Below are positions 11,013 through 20,699 of a DNA stretch of 64,000 nt, in pieces. Under the pieces are notes generated by a model that did not search any database, was not told the origin of the DNA, and was given only the letters and a program-made list of their open reading frames with translations. The stretch lies in the NCBI RefSeq assembly GCF_964019385.1, contig NC_088645.1, forward strand, positions 37,676,632 to 37,740,631, read 5' to 3'. The stretch is from Sycon ciliatum (lineage: Eukaryota > Porifera > Calcarea > Leucosolenida > Sycettidae). The stretch's first letter is position 1, and each line of letters starts with the position of its first letter. The position numbers were made by a program, and so were the translations under genes.

Positions 11013-11036
11013 GTTAGTGTGTTTTCTCGAACAGAG
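10908..11036 (+). CDS. First exon of a secreted or membrane protein (partial)
   Basis: Starting at CGCCATGG, the frame encodes 43 residues. A short N-terminal part with basic residues RKR at 11-13 is followed by a hydrophobic core at about 14-31 (SPLVALILALNVCSGAIA) with small residues suited to signal-peptidase cleavage near residues 31-32. The exon can end at GAG|GTAAGC (11037), a good donor. The upstream duplicate at 10775 encodes the same peptide with a few substitutions. No downstream exon can be assigned within the window. The leader could instead belong to a type II membrane protein. Confidence 0.45.
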
Positions 11037-12118
11037 GTAAGCTTCACCCTCCATACAAGGTGTGCTTTGACACGTCATATCAGAAAGCAGGAAACACATT
11101 ACCTCTGTGTTGCCATCTTCTCCTCTCCTCTAATAGGTCCGTCATAGCAGAAACACACATTGCACATGTACAATGTACACGTACACGTATAATGCATGCA
11201 CCAGCTCTCCCTGTCCCTGACCCTGACCCTGCTCTGCGCATTCATGTTGCGTGTTCGTGCATTGTGCCAAGCAGTGCACCTGCTCTCTGTGACGCACATA
11301 TGTGTACATGTACATGTACGAAGAGCTGATCTGTTGGCTTGCCCCCATCGCGCGCCCTACAACAGTACCAGGATTGTCACTCAATTATTTTCAAATTTGA
11401 TTGATCTTCTCAGTAAAGTGGCAGCGTGTGAGCACCTTACCATAATTATGAGCGTTTGGCCTTCCCTTCCCTCAACTGTATGAGTAACTATAAAAAAAGG
11501 CCAGTGAACCTGGTCAGGTTGGGTCGGACATGGCGGATGAAACACGCGAGTCATAAAGATGGGCCGGCAGTCAAATAGTTAATTGGGGCATTGTGCCAGA
11601 GCTCTGTAATTGCCCAATCGGTATTTTTAAGGAAAGCTGCGGAAGTCGATATCTACAACTCCCTCGTTTCGGACGAATATGGCGATGAGTACAGGGTGCA
11701 ATGTTTCAACGCCGTCAAGATTCCTTCAACTCATAGAGAATGAAAATTCATTATTGCATAATGGATTTCCTGGGTATTGTTTTCTACTTATGTATAGTGG
11801 CAATCAGAACAGGCAAATTGCCTAATGACAATTGCAAGGCTAGAGAACAGCGAATAGTAGTAGTAGTAGTCGTAGTTATTATTTAACATCGAACAACTCA
11901 ACAGTGTTGACACACAAATTCAAAGAGCGCCGATGAGGCAAAAAGTTAAAAGTAAAAAGATGAGGCTATAGACAATGAAGAGGAGATGAAAAAATGGAGT
12001 ACAAGAGATTAAGGAGGAACTGCAAAAGACTGGCATGGCGGACGGAAATCGCCAAGTAATAGCGTCTGTAATAGTTCAGGCGTGTGTTGTCAGGATGTTA
12101 TGCTACCAGGACTAGGCT
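11037..12118. other. No gene recognised
   Basis: Could hold an intron of the exon ending at 11036. Short (ACATGT)n near 11304 and an AGT/TAG run at about 11857-11876. No supported exon. Confidence 0.4.
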
Positions 12119-12512
12119 CTCTCCAAATCGGCTGGGCGAAAAATTCGCCGAAAACGAGACTTATCGAAAAATCGCTAAGCCTTTCGCCGACTTTGGAGGG
12201 ATCCCTTGAGAATCGCCTAAAATCTACCATTATGTTCTTGCAAAGCGCGTTTACGAACGAATGATGTTGCTGCATGCATGGCCGCTCCATTTCTCTACTT
12301 CAGTACTTGTAGTACAAGTACATGTACTAGTGCGTTGAGGTCGTGTGATTCGTGTCCTTTGACCTCCTCTCAAGCAAACATTAGCCATTAGGAAGAGCGT
12401 TACTAGTCCCCAAATCGGCCGGCCGAAACACTCACCGAAAAGGAGACTATCCCTAAGCTCTTCGCCGATTTTGGAGGGTTTTCTTTGAGAATCGCCGAAA
12501 GCTACGAAATCT
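12119..12512. repeat. Pair of diverged inverted-repeat elements
   Basis: Two direct copies (about 12119-12235 and 12408-12512), each beginning CCAAATCGGC and containing GCCGA(C/T)TTTGGAGGG, so that each can fold on itself. They are separated by about 170 bp. Confidence 0.6.
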
Positions 12513-13410
12513 TCCAATATCTCACCAATTTTGAAGGCAAAGTGCCAACAATAGACCTTTTGCACAATAACGGTCATATGATCCGAGACGGGGTATCCTC
12601 TTCGATTTTTGTGCAGAGTATCAGTTGTTGAGCATGGAGAAACCGAGTTTTTTCCATTTTGAAGATGGAGGAAAGAGTGTTGAGGGTTTGCCATCGAAGG
12701 CCTAGGATCCCGTGGGCGAACTGTCAAATGAAGAGCGGTCTGTGAAGCAACTGAACAGTTTTCTGCTGAATGAGGGTTGGTATCTGTCTGGATAAAGAAG
12801 GAGTGGTTGGAGCGGTACGTTTTCCGCGCTCAGTGAATATTTCGGATTACTGTAGTTTGAAATTTATTTTTATTTTCTCTACCTCTCCTCTGTCGATGTA
12901 GAGAACACTTCTCTATGCAGAACCCGGATGCTCCTAGAACTAAGAAGGGCACCATTTTCTCGAGTGTACAGTCATCATGCCTAACATTTCATGCGTCTGA
13001 GTGCATGAGTGATGAACCTCCGTTTCCCAGAGTGAGTGCTACACTACTCGGTTTTCCCCTTCATTATAACTCAAGCGCAGTTTAGCGTGTATTGGCTTGT
13101 GATTTCCTTTCTTCTGTTTGCTTGGCATTTATCGCTCCACAGGTACCCTCGGTCTCAGGTGCTCTCACATTTGTGCAATTGTTGATTTTGCTCCTGAATT
13201 GTCCTCCCTGTTGCTTTGCTACCGTCCTCCTCCTTCTTCCACCTGTTTTTCATAATTGGCCTCATTATGGCACTCGCTTCCATGTAATTGGGCTCGTAGC
13301 CCGTGTGCACTTGCGAATTCAAATAAAACATACATACATCCATACTATGCTTGCTCATCTGCAACGCAGGGGTGAGTCGCCGACGACAGTTAAGAGGGAG
13401 CTGATGGATT
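12513..13410. other. Possible LINE 3' end; no intact gene
   Basis: The stretch near 13280-13345 (CTCGTAGCCCGTGTGCAC, then GAATTCAAATAAAACATACA and an ACAT-rich tail) looks like a non-LTR 3' end with microsatellite tail. Upstream I see nothing supported. Confidence 0.4.
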
Positions 13411-13417
13411 AGTACTA

Positions 13418-14070
13418 CTGTAAAAGCCATATACATGTATATAACGAAGTGCATCACGCTACCGGTCCTGCTGAATCAAGACGCGGAGCGAGTCGGCTGC
13501 CGTCTGAGGACTCCAAGGGACTTGCAGCTGATGGCTCAGCGAGCACTGGATCGCCGTGAATGGACATATCTGTGCAACGCAGTTACAGATGCGTACAAGG
13601 CAGAGTACTGGTGAAGGAAGTTGGCACTGCAATGGTTTGAGCTGCATTCTTTGTTGTTGGTACTCTGATTATCCGTATTATCCGTATTCACATGGCCTTT
13701 GCCATTCATTCTGTATATTAATGTCATCAATAATGATATTCTTGTTTGTATTAGTTTATGTGACACCATTTTCTATTTTTCTTTGCCTGCCTGCCTGCTG
13801 GCGGCCTTTTTTCGCATGGTTCGGTGCAAGCGAATTTGGGCGAGCCCATTGACGCGGGAGCACAAATAATAATAATAATAATAACTCTAACGATTTAACG
13901 AGGAGAAATCTGTCGTTAAAATAGAAATCGTTATACATAAATCGACACATTATACTCTCCTATTGAGCGTTGAGAATGAGTGAGAATCGTTACCTTTGGT
14001 ACACGTAAACTAGTCAATTTTGGGAAATCGTTATAACATATGCGCCTCGTTAGAATAATGGCTTTTACAG
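13418..14070. mobile_element. TIR MITE split by a LINE insertion
   Basis: The ends CTGTAAAAGCCAT and ATGGCTTTTACAG are inverted and flanked by TA (13416-13417 and 14071-14072), as in Tc1/mariner-pogo. Subterminal TAACGA motifs occur on both sides. The interior from about 13459 to 13886 is foreign, being a LINE 3' end. Confidence 0.7.
13459..13886 (+). pseudogene. 5'-truncated LINE, ORF2 C-terminus
   Basis: In-frame translation from 13459 gives about 51 residues ending at a TGA after ...YKAEYW. It includes RDLQLMAQRALDRREWTYL, typical of the last residues of non-LTR reverse transcriptases. It is followed by a 3' UTR with GGGCGAGCCC and an (AAT)n tail. It lies inside the MITE at 13418-14070, so it inserted later. 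Confidence 0.65.
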
Positions 14071-14197
14071 TAGTCAAGAAGCCCGTGGATAGTGTTCATG
14101 AGTTTTACTGTGGTGGCTATGTGCATAATGTGAAAGTCTGTCATATCGTGCACACCGCCACAGCTCGAACTCAGATGATTTTATCCGCACACCTGAG

Positions 14198-14491
14198 CTA
14201 TGAGGCTGCGTCTCTCTCCACTTCAACATCCGCAGCTCGAGCAGCGCCAGCAAGCATTCGATCTTCCTTGAATAGCGGAGACAGGGATGCGTCATGCCTT
14301 TTTCTCAAGCCACAGAGTCTCTTGACACGGCGTTCCATGTCTTCGAAAAAGCAAGGCTGAGAGTCATCGACAAAGTGTCCCGAGCACAACACTGTGAACG
14401 ATGTCGCAGCACTGCGGCCATCTTCTCGCCAGATAGCCAGGATTCCAGAGTGTGGAATGCCTGCATCACCAGGGAACGCATGGAAAGACAA
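14198..14491 (-). pseudogene. THAP-domain remnant or exon
   Basis: Minus-strand translation contains LSFHAFPGD near its start, then IW and VLCSGHFVDDS. This matches the second half of a THAP zinc finger (SFH-F-P, W, then C-x2-H-F). The first Cys pair expected upstream is absent, and a stop codon lies a few codons before the conserved part. It is therefore either exon 2 of a spliced gene or a decayed copy. A polar Arg-rich tail follows. THAP domains bind DNA and occur in transposases and host regulators. Confidence 0.55.
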
Positions 14492-14509
14492 GTGGGTTCC
14501 TTAGACTAG

Positions 14510-15006
14510 GGATGACGGTTGCTGCAAACAAGAACCCAAAAGTGGTCCTTGGAAAGCATTTCGGAACTTCTTCCTTCAGAACGAAATAAAATTCAAACGA
14601 AAAAGGCTGGAAAGTACATACATGTACAAACATGTACACGAACATCGCGTCTGGACCGTGAAAACACAGCCTGTCACAGGAAACCTGATCACGTCCTGCA
14701 GTAAACCATGAATGCTGGTTGCAACTTGGCCTAAACTTGGCTAAGGGTCTCTATAATAGTATTAAATACAGACACCTGTTAGTCAATGACATATTAGGAC
14801 AGTCCCCTGGTCGTGGGGACTCACACAAGCCATTCGCCAAGCGAAGGACAACTTTTGAAGAAGAGCTACATGTGCATGTACATTGTATTTGAGTAGGCCT
14901 TTCGGAAATCCGCAATCCTCCTTTAGTTTTTTACTTATGAAATTACATGTACATGTACATTACTATTATTATTTTTTTTACAAGAGGTCGGAGGCGGATA
15001 ATACAT
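14510..15006. other. No gene recognised
   Basis: Short (ACATGT)n runs near 14626, 14870 and 14945. Nothing else supported. Confidence 0.45.
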
Positions 15007-15151
15007 TAATCACGAAGGTACGCGTTGGATCGTAAGTATCCACGCAAACACACATCCAGTCAAAGTAAGGCACTTGTCAAAGTATCCGAACGTTTTCGGT
15101 CCCTTTTCATCAAGGATTATACAGGGAATGGCTCAAGTTGGAAAGACTAGA

Positions 15152-15902
15152 ACTTATGTAGTATCCCTGCCCGACCAATACGGAAGCAGTACGGAACTAA
15201 TACGGAGCTTGCCTGATGTATATTATTTTAGTGTATCTCCGTATGTAAGCGTACGTCGTCTGCTGCATAAAAGCGGCTGCGCATTTCTGTTTTGATGAAG
15301 AGAAGATTAGATTAGATTGGATAGCAATGAAAGCTAACTCGAAGAATAAGGATTCAGCCTCTAGGTGAGCACCGGAGAGAAAGTTATTTATTTTGCCGCT
15401 TCTTCTTTCACTAACGATTATATCTCAGGTGTGTACCTGAAAGTAGAATAAAAGTAATTGTTGTTGATTTCACCGCGCCTACCACTCGGCTACCTGGATT
15501 GAGGCTCCAGTCTCTCCGGAGGCGTGGGTTCGAATCCCACCGCTGCCACCAATGTAATGGGTAGCCGAGTGGTAGGCGCGGTGAAATCAACAACAATTAC
15601 TTTTATTCTACTTTCAGGTACACACCTGAGATATAATCGTTAGTGAAAGAAGAAGCGGCAAAATAAATAACTTTCTCTCCGGTGCTCACCTAGAGGCTGA
15701 ATCCTTATTCTTCGAGTTAGCTTTCATTGCTATCCAATCTAATCTAATCTTCTCTTCATCAAAACAGAAATGCGCAGCCGCTTTTATGCAGCAGACGACG
15801 TACGCTTACATACGGAGATACACTAAAATAATATACATCAGGCAAGCTCCGTATTAGTTCCGTACTGCTTCCGTATTGGTCGGGCAGGGATACTACACTT
15901 AT
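15152..15902. mobile_element. Palindromic element with tRNA-Leu-like core
   Basis: Arms of about 340 bp (15158-15497 and 15556-15896) are nearly perfect inverted repeats starting GTAGTATCCCTGCCCGACC. The insertion is bracketed by a 6 bp duplication ACTTAT (15152-15157 and 15897-15902), and the uninterrupted site survives in the related copy near 16474. The unique centre (about 15498-15551) reads as the 3' part of a class II tRNA: an anticodon stem CTGGA/TCCAG, a long variable arm, a perfect T arm GTGGGTTCGAATCCCAC, and an acceptor end CGCTGCCACC. The 5' tRNA half (GGTAGCCGAGTGGTAGGCGC) occurs in the right arm and inverted in the left arm. Confidence 0.8.
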
Positions 15903-16106
15903 ATAGCGTAAAGATATGAGATAACAACACTCGTGACACGGTGGAAACTATCAAGTTCAGCACGACACAAAACTCGAAGGAAATAATAATGGTGACAACA
16001 ACATAGTGAACAAATTAAGTTACATTGTTAACACCTCGACGAGGAGTAACACCAAACAACTTGATAGTTTTCCACCTTGTCACGAGTGTTGTTATCTCAT
16101 ATCTTT

Positions 16107-16145
16107 CCCCACAAAGGACGAAACAGTTCTGTCCGCAGATTGAGT
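16107..16145. mobile_element. 39 bp insertion with 6-7 bp target duplication
   Basis: Comparison with the opposite arm of the host transposon shows that these bases interrupt ATCTTT, which is duplicated at 16101-16106 and 16146-16151. Thirty-eight bases, from CCACAAAGG to GATTGAGTA, recur exactly at 23117-23154, and part recurs inverted at 4527-4547. Confidence 0.75.
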
Positions 16146-16327
16146 ATCTTTACGCTATATAAGTTTTAGTCTTTCCAACTTGAGCCATTACCTTTAAAAT
16201 CCTTGATGAGAAGGGACCGAAAACGTTTGGATACTTTGACAAGTGCCTTATTTTGACTGGTTGTGTGTTTGCGTGGATACTTACGACCCAACGCGTACCT
16301 TCGTGATTATTATTATTATTATTATTT

Positions 16328-16643
16328 TAATAACGAAGGTACGTGTTGAATCGTAAGTATCCACGCAAACACACATCCAGGCAAAATATGGTACTTGTCA
16401 AAGTATCCGAACGTTTTCGGTCCCTTCTCATCAAGTATTATACAGGGAATGGCTCAAGTTGGAAACACTAAAACTTATATAGCGTAAATATATGAGATAA
16501 AAAAACACTCGTGACGAGGTAGAAACTATCAAGTTCAGCACGACACAAAACTCGAAGGAAATAATAATGGTGACAACAACATAGTGAGCAAATTAAGTTA
16601 CATTGTTAACACCTCGACGAGGAGTAACACCAAACAACTTGAT
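16328..16643. mobile_element. Truncated second copy of the 15007-16309 transposon
   Basis: Starts TAACGAAGGTACGTGTTG, continues through the left arm with the uninterrupted AACTTATATAGCG site and the central GTTCAGCACGACACAAAACT, and ends abruptly at CAACTTGATA. It shows the target site before the palindromic element inserted in the other copy. Confidence 0.75.
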
Positions 16644-17338
16644 ATATAGTATCCAGTTACAGTGATGGAGAGTTACTCTTAACTCGTATCCATATGTCCT
16701 TTTCCTTTCCATATTTATTTATGGCTCAACATCCGAGTTTCAAATTGCACACCTGATGAGCCGTCACGAACCATACGGCGAAACGTACGTCGTGTGAAAC
16801 AACTTGTTTTGTAGTCAACTTGTCCATCACAATGTCATGCATGAGGAGTACTGTAGGAGTTTGGCTTTCGGCTTGTACAATTCGTTTTCGCAAAGCTTCC
16901 CCTTTCTTTACTTATCTTTGATATTTACGACCCACCCAAGTTGGGTGGTGTGCTGCTTTGCTGCTTCGAATTGTAGTTAGACCGCTTGTCAAATATCGTA
17001 CTTGTCTCGTCATCGTCCAGTAACAATCGACATTCTTTGTTTCGTTGGGACTGTAGCTTTTACTCGTTTTCGTTGAGCTTGCCTTCCCCTCTTTGGTATT
17101 TCCATAACCTTGAACCTTCCAAGTTGGAAGGCTGTCGGTTAGCGCTACGGAGATGTGCTGAAGCTAGGTGTCAGGACGTCGAATGTCTCAGTACTCTTGT
17201 CAGTTTTGTGCCTAGTTATTGCACTTTCTGACTGTATATAGTATCCAGTTACAGTGATGGAGAGCTACTCTTAACTCGTAACCATATATCCTTTTCCTTT
17301 CCACATTTATTTATGGCTCAACATCCGAGTTTCAAATA
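16643..17338. repeat. Direct repeat of about 100 bp flanking an R1 fragment
   Basis: TATAGTATCCAGTTACAGTG through TATTTATGGCTCAACATCCG occurs at about 16645-16742 and 17237-17334 with a few differences. Between them is a partial R1 repeat (17105-17235) with TTCCAAGTTGGAAGG and AATGTCTCAGTACT. The arrangement resembles two ends of one repeat, but I cannot classify it. Confidence 0.6.
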
Positions 17339-17761
17339 AAAAGATTAATGTGAAGAGGTTAATTTAGAAGTCTGAGTTGAAGCAAGTGAAAAGGGTACTG
17401 GTAAAGAAGGGGGTAATCAGGAAGTGAGAAAACCTCGAGGGTGGAATCTATACCTATGGAGATGGGACTTAACGTGCCGGCTAAATACACCACGGGTTTC
17501 AGATGTACATGTACATATAGTTATCATAGTATTCACCAAACATGCAGTGACAAAAAAATGACATTCTAATTTTTGACTTGCTTGAACTATTTTAGAATGG
17601 AGCTGGCGGTCAGGTCGTTGAATGTCAGTACAACAGGAGTCATTACTGTTTTTTTTGTTCTTTTTGGAGTCATTATTGTGCTAACTGTTGTACGCCAGCA
17701 GTAACGTAGCAAGCTACTTTTTATCGACATGGTATTGGACAAACCTTGTTTGTTCAAACAG
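17339..17761. other. No gene recognised
   Basis: R1-like text near 17600-17700 (GGTCGTTGAATGTCA, TTGTGCTAA). No gene. Confidence 0.4.
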
Positions 17762-18095
17762 GTTGTTGGTTGACAGTATGACAAGGCTGTTTCCGAGCAC
17801 TGTGTCGTCCACCTTGTTACATGCTGTCAACCAACAACACCATTGTATGACCATGTACATGTACATGGTCATACAATGTATAACTACAATGTACATGTAC
17901 GTGTATGTAGACAGTGGTCCTCAGGCTGCATGTACATGTAAATGTAAATGTACATGTAAATGTACATGTACATGTAAATGTACATGTACATGTAAATGTA
18001 CATGTACATGTAAATGTACGTGTACATGTATACATATGCGCAGCGTGCTCGTATAATGCTCTACATGATGTCCATGTACATGTACATTTACATGT
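17762..18095. repeat. Nested palindromes and (ACATGTAAATGT)n array
   Basis: GTTGTTGGTTGACAG and CTGTCAACCAACAAC form one inverted pair (17762-17837). CATTGTATGACCATGTACAT and its complement form a near-perfect palindrome at 17843-17880. From about 17928 to 18030 a 12-18 bp array of ACATGTAAATGT type follows. Overlapping open frames in both directions here are by-products of the repeat. Confidence 0.8.
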
Positions 18096-19138
18096 ATGTA
18101 CAGAGTCAGTGATATTATTCACAAACAGTAATAACGCATCCTTTCTTTGCCGGTACTTGGAGTTTCGTGTCGGAAAACACGCTTGTCGTATACTGGTCCG
18201 CTGCCGGGAATGTGCTCTAGGGTGATAATTATTATGTAGGTCCGACACAGCTTTCCACAGAGTCGAGAGAGGAAAAGAGAGGAGGAAGTCTCAACTCTAC
18301 TTTCTGAGCACGCTGTCCACCAAGCCCCACACTCAATAGAGTAGTATGGACGTGAATCAGTCCACCCAGCATTTGTATAATTATATCACCATGCTCACGA
18401 TGTCAATGCTTCACATAACACGCCCTGTTTGCATCAACTGTGCCTTTACCTCCCACGGCGTGGCCCACCGATCCACCTGCTCTCTGTCCCAGTTCCGATG
18501 TACACTGTAAATATGGGGCTGCAGAAACACATGGCATGCCCAGAAACCTGCATGTACTTGTGATTATCTCGAAATCCTGAAGTGCAACTACTTACAGGTG
18601 TTGATTGGCCAGTGCGTGGGGAGGGGAGTAGGGGAATCCTGTCAAGGGGAAACAGCAAAGTATACTCTGGTTTCCATGGTGTACACAACCTCTTTGCCAG
18701 CGGCCGTATCTCACAGTCAGTGGATGCTCGTCCACTAATTCCAGAGATACTGCAATTTCACAAATGGTCGGTGCACCTTTATTTTCTGTAATTTCCGTGG
18801 ATCTTTTCGGTATCGAAATTTTCAGCTAAATTTCAATAGCCGCACGAACACAAACACACATCATCCGCAACGGAACTGCTCCTCTGCACCCAAATGACAG
18901 TGTATAATGTCTGTTCGCCTAACCTTGTATTTTCCTCTTGTACATGTACATGTACCTACAATTTCTGAAATTCGAGTTTTCATTGGGTACCCTGTAAGAA
19001 GGCCTTAGGCATGTGGGGATTTCCCTATAAAAAAATCTGATAATAGTAATATGATTGCAAGCAGATTGCGTACATGTGCTACTAAAATCTAAAACTCTTC
19101 TCCGACTCCCCTTCCCTCCCCTCTGCATGGTTAGCCCT
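18096..19138. other. No gene recognised
   Basis: Nothing supported beyond short hexamer runs near 18940. Confidence 0.45.
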
Positions 19139-19345
19139 GGGCAAAATAACGCCGGCAGAAACATTGGCAGACCTTGGTACTTTTCTAGTATGTACATGTA
19201 CATGTACATGCATGTTTAACGCATGTTTGGTGTTCAAATGAAGGAAATACATGTACCTGCTGAGGCTGCCATACAGTTTTTTACGGCTCTCCCCATTTCA
19301 CTGCTTTTCCAGCAGCATCTGCCAAATGTTCGAGTACTATCCGTT
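19139..19345. mobile_element. Diverged copy of the 8039-8246 element
   Basis: Shares ordered blocks with 8039-8246: CATTGGCAGA, GGTACTTTTCTAGTA, CATGTTTGGT and CCATTTCACTGCTTTTC. An (ACATGT)n run is present only in this copy. Confidence 0.5.
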
Positions 19346-20141
19346 CTGTCAAAGGCTATTCCCTCATTCCTCAATACTATCTTTCCATAATACTACGTTG
19401 TGTTTGGTGAAGTGTGGAAACTATAGCTACGTCATAGCGGTCTTGTAGGACTATCATGGTGACCTACCTGATGAACCGTGCCAGCTGCAATCAGTACAGT
19501 TGATATCAGCGCACATTCCCGCAATATGCATTGGGATGTACATGTAGATCAGACTAGAGTGGCCACTACTTCATGCATCAAGTGTGAGGGTTAAACCTCT
19601 AATGATAATGAGGCTTGGATACTACACGATACTGGTAAGTTTGTTATAATGTATTGATGTCCGTGCGTTCAAAGTAGTGGGTGAGAGCATACTAACTATT
19701 TATCGGTTTTATAACATTACTGTTATGCTGTGAGGCATTGTGTGGAAGCTGTGATTTTCTTCCCCTACATCCCTACCATACGCGGTAGCATCAATGGAAT
19801 CGCACCACACACACACACACCCGCCCAAGCATGTTATGTTGAAGAGCCTCTCAGAACTAACCGACTGCTTAGTGCAAGTAGAACTGACTTCTGCCACTGT
19901 TGAATTGATACTTGTTCAATGACTACTTGTGCCCACCTGCGAAATCCTAGGCTGACTCATTAGTACGGGGATATGGTGGGAACATCAGGAAAAACATCAG
20001 CATCATCACTACTTGGGTACTTGGTCGGTTTGTGACATGATTGTACAGTGCTATGCAGTCATCAGACAACATAACGTCATAAGGGTGCAACATACGGATC
20101 TCCCGTTGTGCATATATACAGGTACTGGAAGTCGGTAGCGA
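19346..20141. other. No gene recognised
   Basis: Contains an (AC)n run at 19805-19820. Otherwise nothing supported until the promoter of the next gene. Confidence 0.45.
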
Positions 20142-20149
20142 CATAAAAG
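20142..20149 (+). promoter_or_regulatory. TATA box CATAAAAG
   Basis: Lies about 30 bp before TTCAACT, an initiator-like start near 20174, and about 90 bp before the first ATG of the small gene. Confidence 0.5.
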
Positions 20150-20233
20150 AGCAGACTTCGACACTTGTGTTTCAACTGCAATCTCGACCGGCTCGCAGAA
20201 CAACCTGTGGACGCAAGTTAACTTTCAGTCTGC

Positions 20234-20614
20234 ATGAAATCTTGTTCGGAAACGATGGAGGCTAAAAGCGTTAGTTTCTCATCCCACCTCACCGTGTTCT
20301 TCTATGATGAACCAATGTGTGATATCGAGACACCATGTATTGAGAGTACTGACTCTCTGCAGGACCCACTTCCGTCCATTGGTGACTTAGATTTAGACGA
20401 TTACTCGGAATACTTCGTTGTAGACGACCCGAATGGCAACGGAAAGTATGAAATTCTAGATACAGCACGATCCAATTCGTCCATTGGTCTAGTGAGGAAT
20501 GACACCGCTGCAAGGGATCCAGAGGACTCTTCGCCTTGCCTCAAGACGGAATTCCAGACGAGCGGAAAGCCCTTACATCGTTGCAATGCGAAGAAGTGGA
20601 AAACGCCAAGCTGA
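20234..20614 (+). CDS. RCNAKKWK-tail family protein 1
   Basis: 126 residues from the first ATG. A second in-frame ATG at 20255 (MEAK...) gives 118 residues and aligns better with the short MEA/MEM/MDT starts of the paralogues. The middle is acidic (DLDLDDYSEY at 51-60) and probably disordered. Near the C-terminus E106-F107 is followed ten positions later by R116-C-N-A-K-K-W-K and then TPS, stop. The motif spacing is exactly conserved with the genes at 23437, 26981 and 31657. I know no described family with this signature and no catalytic residues are evident. A short regulator or adaptor whose basic tail makes a contact is an inference. No intron is needed. Confidence 0.7.
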   Translation: MKSCSETMEAKSVSFSSHLTVFFYDEPMCDIETPCIESTDSLQDPLPSIGDLDLDDYSEYFVVDDPNGNGKYEILDTARSNSSIGLVRNDTAARDPEDSSPCLKTEFQTSGKPLHRCNAKKWKTPS

Positions 20615-20699
20615 TTTGACTACACTCAAGCGCTCCCTTATCGATGACTGGGGAAACTGGACTATGAGGAATGCTATTTATTTTCACCAGACTTGAAGT

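Larger units (their letters stand above)
15007..16309. mobile_element. TIR transposon with long inverted arms, interrupted twice
   Basis: Inverted ends TAATCACGAAGGTACGCG and CGCGTACCTTCGTGATTA delimit the element. The arms pair over more than 200 bp once two insertions are removed: a 739 bp palindromic element in the left arm (15158-15896) and a 39 bp segment in the right arm (16107-16145). The centre includes GTTCAGCACGACACAAAACT and an AT-rich stretch. The flanking dinucleotide TA suggests a Tc1/mariner-like mechanism. It has no transposase ORF. A truncated second copy starts at 16328. Confidence 0.8.

Noticed and set aside
14040-14360. 106-codon plus-strand frame
   Set aside because: Opposite strand of the THAP remnant, and it starts inside the MITE end.
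15480-15555. Functional tRNA-Leu gene
   Set aside because: The 5' half is not in tandem with the 3' half; it is present only inverted or displaced in the palindrome arms, so no cloverleaf can form in one orientation.
17688-18248. Frames of 103-143 codons with Cys-Thr or Val-His repeats
   Set aside because: Products of the ACATGT/AAATGT array, open on both strands.
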